37,634 bases of DNA from Betaproteobacteria bacterium (GTDB taxonomy: Bacteria > Pseudomonadota > Gammaproteobacteria > Burkholderiales > SG8-39). This document shows, piece after piece, positions 16,787 through 27,461 of the stretch; within the stretch, counting starts at the first letter, position 1, and the number at the start of each line of letters is the position of its first letter. Below the pieces are notes generated by a model. It worked only from the letters and a program-made list of their open reading frames with translations. It searched no databases and was not told where the DNA came from. The position numbers and the translations under genes were made by a program. Where the stretch lies: positions 1 to 37,634 of the forward strand of contig VGIA01000012.1 in assembly GCA_016868105.1 (NCBI GenBank), given 5' to 3'.

Positions 16787-16794
16787 ATTATAGT
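16787..16794. promoter_or_regulatory. Overlapping divergent -10 boxes (tctC pair / gnd)
   Basis: ATTATAGT contains minus-strand TATAAT (16792-16787), the likely -10 of the two binding-protein genes, and plus-strand TATAGT (16789-16794), a possible -10 for gnd. Sharing of the same bases would make the two transcripts compete. No clear -35 is seen in either direction. Confidence 0.45.
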
Positions 16795-16827
16795 GTGAGA
16801 TCCTGAAATTGGATTCCGGGGGTTCGC

Positions 16828-17736
<909 letters not shown>

Positions 17737-17752
17737 TCGGCGTCAACCGGGC

Positions 17753-18226
17753 GTGATCGTCATCGTCATGGGCGTCTCCGGCGCCGGCAAGTCCACCGTC
17801 GGCCGGGCGCTCGCCGCGCGCCTCGGCTTGCCGTTTCTCGACGCCGACGAATTCCATCCGCCGGAGAACGTCGCCAAGATGGCCTCCGGCACGCCGCTCA
17901 CCGATGCCGACCGCAGGCCCTGGCTGGAAGCGCTCAACCGCAGGTTGCATGGCATGCCGGAGGCGGTTCTCGCGTGTTCCGCACTGAAGGAGGACTACCG
18001 CAGGCGCCTCGCCCAGGGACTGGAGGATTGCCGCTTCGTCCACCTGCGCGGCAGCATCGAGATCATCCGCAAGCGGCTGGCGGCGAGGCAGCACCGCTAC
18101 ATGCCGGCTTCGCTGCTGGAGAGCCAGTTCGCCACGCTGGAGCCGCCGCGCGACGCAATCGAGGTGGAGGTTTCGGCCAGCGTCCCCGCCTGCGTCGAGG
18201 CGATCGCCGCACGCCTGGGGCATTAG
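17753..18226 (+). CDS. gntK: Gluconokinase
   Basis: P-loop sugar-acid kinase of 157 residues that phosphorylates gluconate to 6-phosphogluconate with ATP. The P-loop is MGVSGAGKSTVG; DADEFHPPENVAKMASGTPLTDADRRPWL is the gluconate-binding signature, followed by ACSALKEDYRRRL and FVHLRGS, and the lid HRYMPASLLESQF. All are as in E. coli GntK. It starts at GTG 17753, 16 nt after gnd, so the substrate of gnd is made by its operon partner. No gluconate permease or GntR regulator is adjacent. The stop is 3 nt from that of the convergent ggt gene, with no visible terminator between. Confidence 0.95.
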   Translation: MIVIVMGVSGAGKSTVGRALAARLGLPFLDADEFHPPENVAKMASGTPLTDADRRPWLEALNRRLHGMPEAVLACSALKEDYRRRLAQGLEDCRFVHLRGSIEIIRKRLAARQHRYMPASLLESQFATLEPPRDAIEVEVSASVPACVEAIAARLGH

Positions 18227-18229
18227 CCC

Positions 18230-19930
18230 CTAATCGCCCTTCGCCACGCCCTCGCGCCGCGGGTCCGCCCCGCCCCGCCAGCCGCCGGGCACGCGCTCGA
18301 TGACATGCAGGCCGCTGGTGAAGTCCCCCAGCCGCACCTCGTGCCCCCGGGCGCGCAACGCCGGCGCAAGCAGCTCGTAGGCGGTGTCGCGCTCCAGTTC
18401 CGTCGGCCCGTTCATGCTGCCGCCGTGCGGCAGCGAGACGGCGGCCTGCGCATCGAGCTGCCAGTCGATCATCGCCACCAGCGTGCGTGCGACGTAATTG
18501 ATGATCGAGGCGCCCCCGGGTGAGCCCAGCACCGCCCGCAGCTCGCCTCCGGCACCGAAGGCGATCACCGGCGACATGGCGCTGCGCGGCCGCTTGCCGC
18601 CCTCGGTGCGGTTGGCCGCGCCAGCGGCGAACGAGAAATCGGTGAGCTGGTTGTTGAGCAGGAAGCCGCGCACCAGGATCCGGCTTCCGAACGCGCTCTC
18701 GATGGTGGTGGTCATGGACACGGCCTCGCCGCGGCCATCCACGATGGACACGTGGCTGGTGCCGGCAGGCGAGGTCTCCGGCGCCTGCGCCATCGGCTGC
18801 GCACCGCGCGGCCGTCCCGGCTCGGCGCGCCCCAGCGAGCGCTCGCCCACCAGGCGCGCGCGCCGATCCAGGTAGTCCGGCTCCAGCAGTCCGTCCAGCG
18901 GCACCGCGACGAAATCCGGGTCGGCGAGGTAGCGGCCGCGGTCGGCATAGGCCAGGCGCCCCGCCTCGGACAAGAAATGCAGCGCCGCGGCGGAGCTCGG
19001 CGCGGCAGTGCGGAAATCCGTGCGCTCGAGGATGCCCAGCAACTGCAGCACGACCGCGCCGCCTGCCGGCGGCCCCATGCTGCACACACGCATCGCACGA
19101 TAGGGCAGGCACACCGGGTCGCGCTCGAGCGCGCGATAGCGCGCCAGGTCCTCCAGCGTGAGGTCGCCCGGGCGGGCGTGGCCGCGCACGGCGGCCACGA
19201 TGTCCTCGGCGATGGCGCCGCCGTAGAACGCATCCGCGCCCGAAGCGGCGACGGCGCGCAGCGTGGCGGCATAGTCCGGATTGGCGATGCGCGCGCCCAC
19301 CGCCTTCGGCCGCTCCTCCGGGTCGTAATACAGCGCACGCGCCGCCGCGTTACCGCGCAGTTCCCGTTCGCCCTCCAGCAGGCGGTGAAGCCTGGGCGAC
19401 ATCGGGAACCCCTGCTCGGCGAGCCCGATGGCAGGCTCGAACAGACTGGCCCAGGCAAGGCGCCCATGGCGCCTGTGCGCCGTTTCCAGCATGCGCAGCA
19501 CCCCGGGCACGCCGACCGAGCGCCCGCTCACCACCGCCTCCACGAATCCCGGCGGCCGGCCGTCCGCGCCGGGCAACCAGTCCGGCCTTACCGCCGCCGG
19601 CGCGGTCTCGCGCCCGTCGTAGCTTGTCAGCTTCTTGTCGCCCTGCGACCAGTGGAGCAGGAACGCGCCGCCGCCCAGGCCCGAGGATTGCGGCTCCACC
19701 AGCCCCAGCACCATCTGCACCGCGATCGCGGCATCGAGGGCGCCGCCGCCGGCGCGCAGTACCTCGACGCCGGCTTGCACCGCGAGCGGGTTGGCCGCCG
19801 CCACCATGAAGTGCTTTGCATGCGCTGGGTCGCGCGACTGCCAGCCGCTGGGGGCTTCGGGTTGCGGCTGCGACTGCGGCCAGGCCGGCGCCGCCGCCAG
19901 CAGCAACGCCACGAAGACGGCGCGGTGCAC
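18230..19930 (-). CDS. ggt: Gamma-glutamyltransferase (periplasmic)
   Basis: Protein of 566 residues with a signal peptide (MHRAVFVALLLAAAPAWPQ). It is made as a proenzyme that cleaves itself before a Thr that then becomes the nucleophile for transfer or hydrolysis of gamma-glutamyl groups of glutathione. That Thr is in AGTSHVSIVDG at residue 391. Other motifs are LGLVEPQSSGLGGGAFLL, YDGRETAP, NNQLTDFS and the substrate-binding MSPVIAF and LGSPGGASIINYV. It starts at GTG 19930 (GTG-CAC-CGC). A 126-nt open stretch of unknown origin separates it from hppA. The usual role is periplasmic glutathione salvage. Confidence 0.95.
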   Translation of the reverse strand: MHRAVFVALLLAAAPAWPQSQPQPEAPSGWQSRDPAHAKHFMVAAANPLAVQAGVEVLRAGGGALDAAIAVQMVLGLVEPQSSGLGGGAFLLHWSQGDKKLTSYDGRETAPAAVRPDWLPGADGRPPGFVEAVVSGRSVGVPGVLRMLETAHRRHGRLAWASLFEPAIGLAEQGFPMSPRLHRLLEGERELRGNAAARALYYDPEERPKAVGARIANPDYAATLRAVAASGADAFYGGAIAEDIVAAVRGHARPGDLTLEDLARYRALERDPVCLPYRAMRVCSMGPPAGGAVVLQLLGILERTDFRTAAPSSAAALHFLSEAGRLAYADRGRYLADPDFVAVPLDGLLEPDYLDRRARLVGERSLGRAEPGRPRGAQPMAQAPETSPAGTSHVSIVDGRGEAVSMTTTIESAFGSRILVRGFLLNNQLTDFSFAAGAANRTEGGKRPRSAMSPVIAFGAGGELRAVLGSPGGASIINYVARTLVAMIDWQLDAQAAVSLPHGGSMNGPTELERDTAYELLAPALRARGHEVRLGDFTSGLHVIERVPGGWRGGADPRREGVAKGD

Positions 19931-19932
19931 GG

Positions 19933-20058
19933 CTAGCGGTACTCGAGCAGTTGGGCGCAGATGCGGTTCAGGTTCTCATCGGGCACGCGCCCCTCGCGCA
20001 GGATTCTGACCACCTGCCCGACCCTGGGCGAGCGGGTCCTGCCGTCGCGACGGCTCGG
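19933..20058 (-). other. Unassigned short open stretch between hppA and ggt
   Basis: Between hppA and ggt one minus-strand frame stays open for 41 codons and ends with TAG at 19933. The peptide is compositionally protein-like in its second half (VGQVVRILREGRVPDENLNR, then ICAQLLEYR), with alternating hydrophobic and charged residues as in a helix pair. It has no ATG; an in-frame GTG in the middle would give only about 30 residues. I do not recognise it. It could be the last exon-like scrap of a lost gene or a very small protein. Confidence 0.3.
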
Positions 20059-20066
20059 TCACCGCA

Positions 20067-22160
<2,094 letters not shown>

Positions 22161-22186
22161 TCAGACTCTCCCCTGGAAAGGCGCGG

Positions 22187-22192
22187 ATTTTA
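22187..22192 (-). promoter_or_regulatory. -10 box of hppA
   Basis: Minus-strand TAAAAT lies 26 nt before the hppA ATG, leaving a leader of about 20 nt that contains the GGGGAGAG ribosome-binding site. This is a conventional leadered arrangement, unlike the start-proximal boxes elsewhere in the window. Confidence 0.4.
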
Positions 22193-22200
22193 GCAGAGGG

Positions 22201-22857
22201 TCAGGTCGTTAGCGCCGCAATGGCGCGCTTGCGAACGGCCTCGACGCTGCCCACCCCGGAGATCGGGCGATAGCGGGGGGCCGCCTCGGGCGCCGCCGCC
22301 GACCAGCGCTGGTAGAAGTCCACCAGCAGCCGGTTCTGCGCCTGGTACACCTGCAGGCGCTTGCGCACGATCTGCTCCCGGTCATCGTCGCGCTGCACCA
22401 GGGGCTCGCCGCTGAGGTCGTCGCGGTCGGCGACCTTCGGGGGATTGAACGTCACGTGGTAGGTCCGGCCGGAGCCGAGGTGCACGCGGCGGCCGCTCAT
22501 GCGGGCGATGATGTCCTCCGGCGGGACGTCGATCTCGAGCACGTAGCTCACGCCGATGCCGGCGTCGCGCAGGGCCTCGGCCTGGGGGATGGTGCGCGGG
22601 AAGCCGTCGAACAGGTAGCCGCGGGCGCAATCGGGGGCCTTCAGCCGTTGCTTCACCAGCCCAAAGATGATCTCGTCGGACACCAGCGACCCGGCGTCCA
22701 TCACCTGCTTCGCCGCCAGCCCAAGCGGCGTGCCGGCCTTGATCGCGCCGCGCAGCATGTCGCCGGTGGAAATCTGGGGGATGCGGAACTGCGCGGTGAT
22801 GAACCCCGCCTGGGTGCCCTTGCCGGCGCCGGGCGGCCCGAGGAGGATGAGTCTCAC
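22201..22857 (-). CDS. adk: Adenylate kinase
   Basis: Long-form adenylate kinase of 218 residues interconverting ATP + AMP and 2 ADP. The P-loop is [28 protein letters not shown] binds [20 protein letters not shown] is the family signature, and the LID (about 120-160: [16 protein letters not shown], then [17 protein letters not shown]) lacks the four Cys of zinc-type lids. GTG at 22857 overlaps the kdsB stop as GTGA. It is the last gene of exbB-exbD-lpxK-Trm112-kdsB-adk. The kdsB-adk junction is conserved in many betaproteobacteria. Confidence 0.97.
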   Translation of the reverse strand: MRLILLGPPGAGKGTQAGFITAQFRIPQISTGDMLRGAIKAGTPLGLAAKQVMDAGSLVSDEIIFGLVKQRLKAPDCARGYLFDGFPRTIPQAEALRDAGIGVSYVLEIDVPPEDIIARMSGRRVHLGSGRTYHVTFNPPKVADRDDLSGEPLVQRDDDREQIVRKRLQVYQAQNRLLVDFYQRWSAAAPEAAPRYRPISGVGSVEAVRKRAIAALTT

Positions 22858-23579
22858 GGCAGCATCCTACGAACGGCTTCCAGGTCCTGGGGCGTGTCCA
22901 CCCCTGGTGGAATCTCCCCCTCGTGGACCGCGACCGCGACGCGGTGGCCGTGCCAGAGCACCCGCAGCTGCTCCAGCGCCTCGGTCCTCTCCTCGGGGCT
23001 GGGCGCGAGGCCCGGGAAGCGCTGCAGAAACGCCATGCGGTAGCCGTAGATGCCGGCGTGGCGGTACCACGCGCCGCCCGCCTGGCGCGGATAAGGAATC
23101 CGCGCGCGGGAAAAGTACAGCGCGTAACCGCGGGCGTCGAGCACCACCTTGACCACGTTCGGGTTCTCGAGCGAAGCCGCGTCGCGGATCGGGTGGCAGG
23201 CGGTGGAAACGGCCGCCTCGGCGTGGCTGCCCAGCATCGCGGCGACCGCGCGCACCAGCTCGGGCGCAATGAGCGGCTCGTCGCCCTGGAGGTTCACCAC
23301 CGCCTCGTCGGGGCAGAGGCCAAGCGCGGCGGCGGCCTCGGCGACGCGGTCGGTGCCCGAGGGGTGGTCGGTGCGGGTCATGACCGCGCGGTAGCCCGCC
23401 CGTTCGACCGCCTCCCGGATCCGGTCGTCGTCCGTGGCGACCGCCACCGCGGCGGCGCCGCTCTGCGCCGCGCGTTCGCAAACCCTCACCACCATCGGCT
23501 TGCCGCCGATGTCGGCCAGCGGCTTGCCCGGGAACCGGCTCGAGGCGTGGCGCGCCGGAACGATGACCGTGAACTTCAG
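22854..23579 (-). CDS. kdsB: 3-deoxy-manno-octulosonate cytidylyltransferase
   Basis: Protein of 241 residues that activates KDO with CTP to CMP-KDO for lipopolysaccharide inner core. Signatures: [51 protein letters not shown] and a C-terminal [17 protein letters not shown]. The family N-terminus lines up only if translation starts at CTG 23579. That codon overlaps the Trm112 stop as CTGA and has AGAGGAAG at ideal Shine-Dalgarno distance. No ATG, GTG or TTG is available nearby in frame, so a genuine CTG start is the simplest reading. The 3' end overlaps adk by 4 bp. It works next to lpxK in the LPS pathway. Confidence 0.93.
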   Translation of the reverse strand: MKFTVIVPARHASSRFPGKPLADIGGKPMVVRVCERAAQSGAAAVAVATDDDRIREAVERAGYRAVMTRTDHPSGTDRVAEAAAALGLCPDEAVVNLQGDEPLIAPELVRAVAAMLGSHAEAAVSTACHPIRDAASLENPNVVKVVLDARGYALYFSRARIPYPRQAGGAWYRHAGIYGYRMAFLQRFPGLAPSPEERTEALEQLRVLWHGHRVAVAVHEGEIPPGVDTPQDLEAVRRMLP

Positions 23580-23758
23580 GCGACTTCCTCTTCCGGCGGC
23601 AGCTTGCGCGCCTCCTCCTCCAGCATCACCGGAATGCCGTCCTTGATGGGGAATCCCATGCGGTCGGCCCGGCAGAGGAGTTCCCCGGCATCCTTTCGAT
23701 GCAGCAGCGGCCCCTTGCAAATCGGGCACACCAGGATTTCAAGCAGCCTTGGATCCAC
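23576..23758 (-). CDS. Trm112 family protein (YcaR-like)
   Basis: Protein of 60 residues of the UPF0434/Trm112 family, zinc-ribbon-like. It begins at a GTG ([14 protein letters not shown]) and continues [21 protein letters not shown]. The CPxCKGPL knuckle is intact; the distal Cys pair is reduced to a single Cys, as is usual in the bacterial YcaR type. Bacterial members lie almost always between lpxK and kdsB, as here, but their role is not settled; the eukaryotic Trm112 activates methyltransferases. It overlaps lpxK by 20 bp and kdsB by 4 bp, so translation of all three is tightly coupled. Confidence 0.93.
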   Translation of the reverse strand: MDPRLLEILVCPICKGPLLHRKDAGELLCRADRMGFPIKDGIPVMLEEEARKLPPEEEVA

Positions 23759-24716
23759 CGAGCTTCTCCAGCAGCCAGGGACCGAACGCGGGGTCCATCT
23801 GCGTGCGCACCGGGAACACCCAGTGCTTCGGTCCTGCGAAGCGCTGGCATTTTACCGCGTCCTTCTCGGTCATCACCACCGGCGCGTCGTCGCCGAACTC
23901 GAGGTCGGCGGCGACGAAGGGATGATGGTCGGGGAACGGGTGCGGGAGGATCTCGAGGCCGAGCGCGATCAGCTGCATGAAAAACCGGCTCGGATCGCCG
24001 ATGCCGGCCACCGCATGCAACCTCTGGCCCTTGAAGTCGGCCGCCGCGCGCTTGTCGCTGGCGTCGACAAGCCGCACCAGTTCCGCGCCCTCTAGCTTCA
24101 TGCCGAAGCCCTTCAGCTCCGCCCCGTGGCTGACCACCGCGTCCACCGAGGCCAGGCGCGAGACCGGCTCGCGCAGCGGCCCCGCCGGCAGCAGCAGGCC
24201 GTTGCCGAAGCCACGCCCGTCCACGACGCAGATCTCGAGGTCGCGCGCGAGCGCATAGTGCTGCAGGCCGTCGTCCAGGATGATGAGGTCGCAATCCGGA
24301 TGCTGGGCGCGCAGCGCGCGGCAGGCGGCGATGCGCTCGGGCGCCACCCAGACCGGGCAGCCGCTGCGGCGCGCGAGCAGCATCGGCTCCTCGCCCACCT
24401 CGGCCGGGTCCGAAGCGATGGTCGCCTCGCGCGGCGCGCCGCCCTTGTTCGCCATTGCGCCGCCGTAGCCCCGGGACACGATGCCGGGCTTGCGGCCATT
24501 GCGTTTCAGGAACTCCGCGATCCACAGCGCCAGCGGCGTCTTGCCGCTGCCGCCGGCCACGAGGTTGCCGACCACGATCACCGGCACGCCGGCGCGGTGG
24601 CGCGGCAGCAGGCGAGAGGCGTACAGGAGGCGGCGGACCGAGGCGACCGCGCCGTAGCACAGGCTCGCCGGCCACAGCAGCCACTGCAGGGCGCCGGAGC
24701 GGTACCAGTGCTTCAC
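23739..24716 (-). CDS. lpxK: Tetraacyldisaccharide 4'-kinase
   Basis: Inner-membrane kinase of 325 residues that phosphorylates the 4' position of the lipid A disaccharide. It begins [22 protein letters not shown], an N-terminal membrane-associated helix, then [19 protein letters not shown] with the Walker [23 protein letters not shown], and MTEKDAVKC near the C-terminus; all are LpxK hallmarks. GTG 24716 is the start because the family N-terminus (usually M-x-HWYR) begins there; the exbD stop is 13 nt upstream. It is in one operon with kdsB, so lipid A and KDO supply are co-expressed. Confidence 0.95.
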   Translation of the reverse strand: MKHWYRSGALQWLLWPASLCYGAVASVRRLLYASRLLPRHRAGVPVIVVGNLVAGGSGKTPLALWIAEFLKRNGRKPGIVSRGYGGAMANKGGAPREATIASDPAEVGEEPMLLARRSGCPVWVAPERIAACRALRAQHPDCDLIILDDGLQHYALARDLEICVVDGRGFGNGLLLPAGPLREPVSRLASVDAVVSHGAELKGFGMKLEGAELVRLVDASDKRAAADFKGQRLHAVAGIGDPSRFFMQLIALGLEILPHPFPDHHPFVAADLEFGDDAPVVMTEKDAVKCQRFAGPKHWVFPVRTQMDPAFGPWLLEKLGGSKAA

Positions 24717-24729
24717 GCCGGCGGCAACG

Positions 24730-25146
24730 CTACTTCGAGGCCTGCGTGGTGAACGTGATCTGGGACAGCCCCGCCAACCGCGAGGCCTCCATGACGCGCA
24801 CCACCGACTGGTGCGTGGCGCTGGCATCGGCGCTGATGATCACCACCGGCTCGCGCAGGCCGGCGCCGGCCCTGCGCAGTTCGCCGGCGAGCTGCTCGAC
24901 CGAGGTGAACGCCACCGGCGCCTTGTTGAGGACGTACTGGCCCTGGGCGTTCACCAGCACCGAGACCTCGCCGGGGCGCTCCAGCTGGCGCTCGGTGTCG
25001 GCGGTGGGCAGGTTGATCTGCAGCTCGGTGTACTTCGAGTAGGTGGTGGTGACCATGAGGAAGATCAGGATCACCAGCATGACGTCGATCATCGGCACCA
25101 GGTTGATCTCCGGCTCCTCGCGGTGCCGCCCGCGCTGGAAGTTCAT
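24730..25146 (-). CDS. exbD: ExbD/TolR family biopolymer transport protein
   Basis: Protein of 138 residues with a cytosolic N-terminus, one membrane helix and a periplasmic domain. The helix contains EINLVPMIDVMLVILIFLMV, including the essential Asp that carries protons in ExbD/TolR motors. The periplasmic part (VSVLVNAQGQYVLNK, VVIISADASATHQSVVRVME) is the usual ExbD fold. With the upstream ExbB it forms the proton-driven motor that energises TonB- or Tol-type transport; no tonB is adjacent. The start overlaps the exbB stop as ATGA. The exbBD-lpxK order is conserved in many betaproteobacteria, and a role of this motor in lipid A or outer-membrane traffic has been proposed for related loci. 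Confidence 0.93.
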   Translation of the reverse strand: MNFQRGRHREEPEINLVPMIDVMLVILIFLMVTTTYSKYTELQINLPTADTERQLERPGEVSVLVNAQGQYVLNKAPVAFTSVEQLAGELRRAGAGLREPVVIISADASATHQSVVRVMEASRLAGLSQITFTTQASK

Positions 25147-25760
25147 CGCCCCTCGGCACGATCGCCGTGGATGGTGTCCACCAGCTTGGCAGCCGCGATC
25201 TCCATGTCGACCACCAAGCCGTCCACCTTGTTGCGGAAATGCCGGTAGAAGATGAGCGCCGGGATGGCGATGGCGATGCCGAAGGCCGCGTTGTAGAGAG
25301 CGATCGAGATGCCGTGCGCGAGCTGCTGCGGATTGGTGCCGCCAGCCGGGGACTGCGAGCCGAAGATCTCGATCATGCCGATCACCGTGCCGAACAGGCC
25401 CAGCAGCGGCGCCGCGGTGGCGATGGTGCCCAGCGTGGTGAGGAAGCGCTCCAGGTCGTGCACCACGGCGCGGCCGGCCTCGTCGATGGCCTCCTTCATC
25501 ACATGCCTCGGGCTGGCGTGGTTGCGCAGGCCGGCGGCGAGCACTTCGCCCAGCGGCGAGTCCTTGGCCAGCTTGTCCAGGATCTCGGGGGACACGCCCT
25601 GGCGCTGGTAGACCCCCAGCACCTGCTCGAGCAGGGTCGGCGGCACGATCTTCACGGCGCGCAACGTGATGGAGCGCTCGATGATCAGGGCGACGGCGAT
25701 GATCGAAGCCAGAAGCAGCGGCCAGATCGGCCAGCCTGCGGCCTGGATGATTGAAAACAA
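25143..25760 (-). CDS. exbB: ExbB/TolQ family MotA-like proton channel protein
   Basis: Protein of 205 residues with three membrane helices: WPIWPLLLASIIAVALIIER near the N-terminus, then TLGTIATAAPLLGLFGTVIG and GISIALYNAAFGIAIAIPALIFY. The conserved Thr and the Pro-Leu-Leu-Gly-Leu-x-Gly-Thr-Val motif mark the MotA/TolQ/ExbB family. It starts at TTG 25760 (TTG-TTT-TCA) and overlaps exbD by 4 bp. It is the first gene of the six-gene operon to adk, with a TAAAGT -10 candidate at 25796-25791. Partner: ExbD; whether it serves TonB or Tol cannot be told, but the absence of tolA/tolB/pal nearby favours ExbB. Confidence 0.93.
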   Translation of the reverse strand: MFSIIQAAGWPIWPLLLASIIAVALIIERSITLRAVKIVPPTLLEQVLGVYQRQGVSPEILDKLAKDSPLGEVLAAGLRNHASPRHVMKEAIDEAGRAVVHDLERFLTTLGTIATAAPLLGLFGTVIGMIEIFGSQSPAGGTNPQQLAHGISIALYNAAFGIAIAIPALIFYRHFRNKVDGLVVDMEIAAAKLVDTIHGDRAEGR

Positions 25761-26131
25761 CTTGATTTCCCGGTCGTTTTCGGTGCGCGCACTTTAGCCC
25801 CTGCGCTGCGCTGCGGCAAGTTCGGTGGCGCGGTCCCGGGGGCTGCGCAGGGGCTTTGGCGGCGTCGTTTCGGGACTTGAGCAGCGCCAGCGCGGGATTG
25901 GACAAGACGCTATCCACAAAAGCTGTGAGTAAGTATGTGGATATCCTTTTGACAGCCCTCTGCTACGGGCGCCCAAGCCCGCCGAAGTCGGTTGCGATTA
26001 ATAATTCAGCATGGTTTTCCCCTTGCCGCTCAATGCCTTATGGATAAGAATCGACCTCCGCGGCGAGTCTCTTCGCGGCCGCGGGGGTGACGCGCCGCGG
26101 GTGTGGACTAGTAGTATCGTGCGCGCTGCCC
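25761..26131. promoter_or_regulatory. Gene-free divergent region exbB / xseA with DnaA-box-like 9-mers
   Basis: These 371 bp hold no convincing gene. Minus-strand TAAAGT (25796-25791) is a -10 candidate for exbB. Four 9-mers resemble the DnaA box TTATCCACA: CTATCCACA 25910-25918, TGTGAGTAA 25924-25932 (two mismatches), TGTGGATAT 25936-25944, and TATGGATAA 26039-26047 (reverse orientation). The 25860-26050 segment is clearly richer in A+T than its surroundings. TTGACA at 25949 has no matching -10. CCGCGGC (26058) and GCCGCGG (26078) can pair as a stem before xseA; TAGTAT at 26112 is a possible xseA -10. Confidence 0.4.
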
Positions 26132-27412
26132 ATGGAGCCCGGAAATCCGCAGGCAAATGCGCCGGTTTTGAGCGTGTCTCAGCTGGTCCGGAGCGTGCGC
26201 GACAGCCTGGAGCGCCGCTTCCCGCTGCAGTGGATCGGCGGCGAGATATCGAGCCTGCGGCCGGCCGCTTCCGGGCACCTGTATTTCGTCCTCAAGGACG
26301 AGCAGGCGCAGGTCGACTGCGTCATGTTCCGCGGCCGGGCTGCGACGCTGGACTGGGAGCCCAGGGACGGCCTGCGGGTCGAGGTGCGGGCGCTGGTGAC
26401 GCTGTACGAGCCGCGCGGCCGCTTCCAGCTCAACGTCGAGGGCATGCGCCGCGCCGGCCTGGGGCCGCTGCACGAGCGCTTCCTGAAGCTGAAGGCGAAG
26501 CTGGAGGCCGAGGGCCTGTTCCAGCCGGGCGTGAAGCGCGACATTCCTTCGCATCCGCGGCGCATCGGTGTCCTCACCTCGCTCGGGGCAGCCGCCCTGC
26601 GCGACGTCCTCACCACCCTGCGCCGCCGCAATCGGTCGATCCCGGTCCTGGTCTATCCGGTCCCGGTACAGGGGGAGGGCGCAGCGGCGAAGATCGCCCA
26701 GATGCTGGCGAGGGCGAGTGAGCGCGCCGAGTGCGACGTGCTGCTGCTGGTGCGCGGCGGCGGCTCGATCGAGGACCTCTGGCCGTTCAACGAAGAAGCG
26801 GTGGCGCGCGCGATACGCGCCTGCGCCGTGCCGGTGGTGGTCGGCGTGGGCCACGAAACCGATCTCACCATCGCCGATTTCGCCGCCGACCGGCGCGCGC
26901 CCACGCCGACCGCGGCGGCCGAAATGGTGAGCCCGCCGCGCGCGGAACTGCTCGCGCGCATCGCCGAACTGGGCTGGCGCGCCTCGCGCGAGGCGCGGCG
27001 GCGCATCGAGTATGCGGTTCAGGCCCTGGATTCGCTGGCGCGGCGACTGGTGCATCCGGCCCACAGGCTGCGCGGCTCGCGCCAGCTGGTGGACCAGCTC
27101 GCGGCGCGGCTTGCCTCGCTGATGGGGCACCAGCTCGAGCTGCACCGCTACCGGCTGCGCGACTCGCCGCAGCGCCTGTCCTCCACGCTGGCGCGGCGCT
27201 TCGAGGCCGCCGCCGCCCGCCTCGCCTTGCTGCGCGCGGGCCTGGGCAGCCTCGACCCGGCCGCGGTGCTGGCGCGCGGTTACTCGATCACGCGCTCGGC
27301 CGAGGGCACGGTGCTCGGCGACGCGGCGGCGGTGCGCGAGGGCGACCGGCTGACGACCACGCTGGCCAAGGGCACGATCGAGAGCGTAGTGCAGGGCAAG
27401 GGCCGCCCCTGA
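26132..27412 (+). CDS. xseA: Exodeoxyribonuclease VII large subunit
   Basis: Catalytic subunit of exonuclease VII, 426 residues. The N-terminal OB-fold (about 1-110: LSVSQLVRSVRDSLERRFP, WIGGEISSL, GHLYFVLKDEQAQVDCVMF) binds single-stranded DNA. The catalytic domain begins near RDIPSHPRRIGVLTSLGAAALRDV and includes DVLLLVRGGGSIEDLWPFNEE, VGVGHETDLTIADFAADRRAPTPTAAAE, the conserved catalytic core. A coiled-coil rich in Arg and Leu follows, to which XseB binds, and the chain ends ARGYSITRS. ATG 26132 is chosen over the upstream ATG 26087, whose extra residues are not family-like. Its small subunit gene is at 1189-1440 in this window. Confidence 0.96.
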   Translation: MEPGNPQANAPVLSVSQLVRSVRDSLERRFPLQWIGGEISSLRPAASGHLYFVLKDEQAQVDCVMFRGRAATLDWEPRDGLRVEVRALVTLYEPRGRFQLNVEGMRRAGLGPLHERFLKLKAKLEAEGLFQPGVKRDIPSHPRRIGVLTSLGAAALRDVLTTLRRRNRSIPVLVYPVPVQGEGAAAKIAQMLARASERAECDVLLLVRGGGSIEDLWPFNEEAVARAIRACAVPVVVGVGHETDLTIADFAADRRAPTPTAAAEMVSPPRAELLARIAELGWRASREARRRIEYAVQALDSLARRLVHPAHRLRGSRQLVDQLAARLASLMGHQLELHRYRLRDSPQRLSSTLARRFEAAAARLALLRAGLGSLDPAAVLARGYSITRSAEGTVLGDAAAVREGDRLTTTLAKGTIESVVQGKGRP

Positions 27413-27413
27413 G

Positions 27414-27448
27414 GCGCCCGATGTAACCGATCCGGTTACATGGGGCGC
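27414..27448. terminator. Long inverted repeat between convergent xseA and ACT-protein genes
   Basis: Arms GCGCCC-G-ATGTAACCG and CGGTTACAT-G-GGGCGC flank a 3-nt ATC loop; 15 of 16 positions pair. It begins 2 nt after the xseA stop and ends 13 nt from the stop of the convergent gene. No U-tract follows on either side, so it may be a bidirectional RNA 3'-end structure or a protein-binding palindrome rather than a classic intrinsic terminator. Confidence 0.55.
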
Positions 27449-27461
27449 TGCTGCGGCGCGG

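Noticed and set aside
25949-25954. Consensus TTGACA as a -35 element upstream of xseA
   Set aside because: No acceptable -10 hexamer lies 16-18 bp downstream.
25794-26047. Two roughly 60-residue open frames in the exbB-xseA intergenic region
   Set aside because: No ribosome-binding site, no family-like motif, and they cover the A+T-richer DnaA-box-like segment; more likely non-coding.
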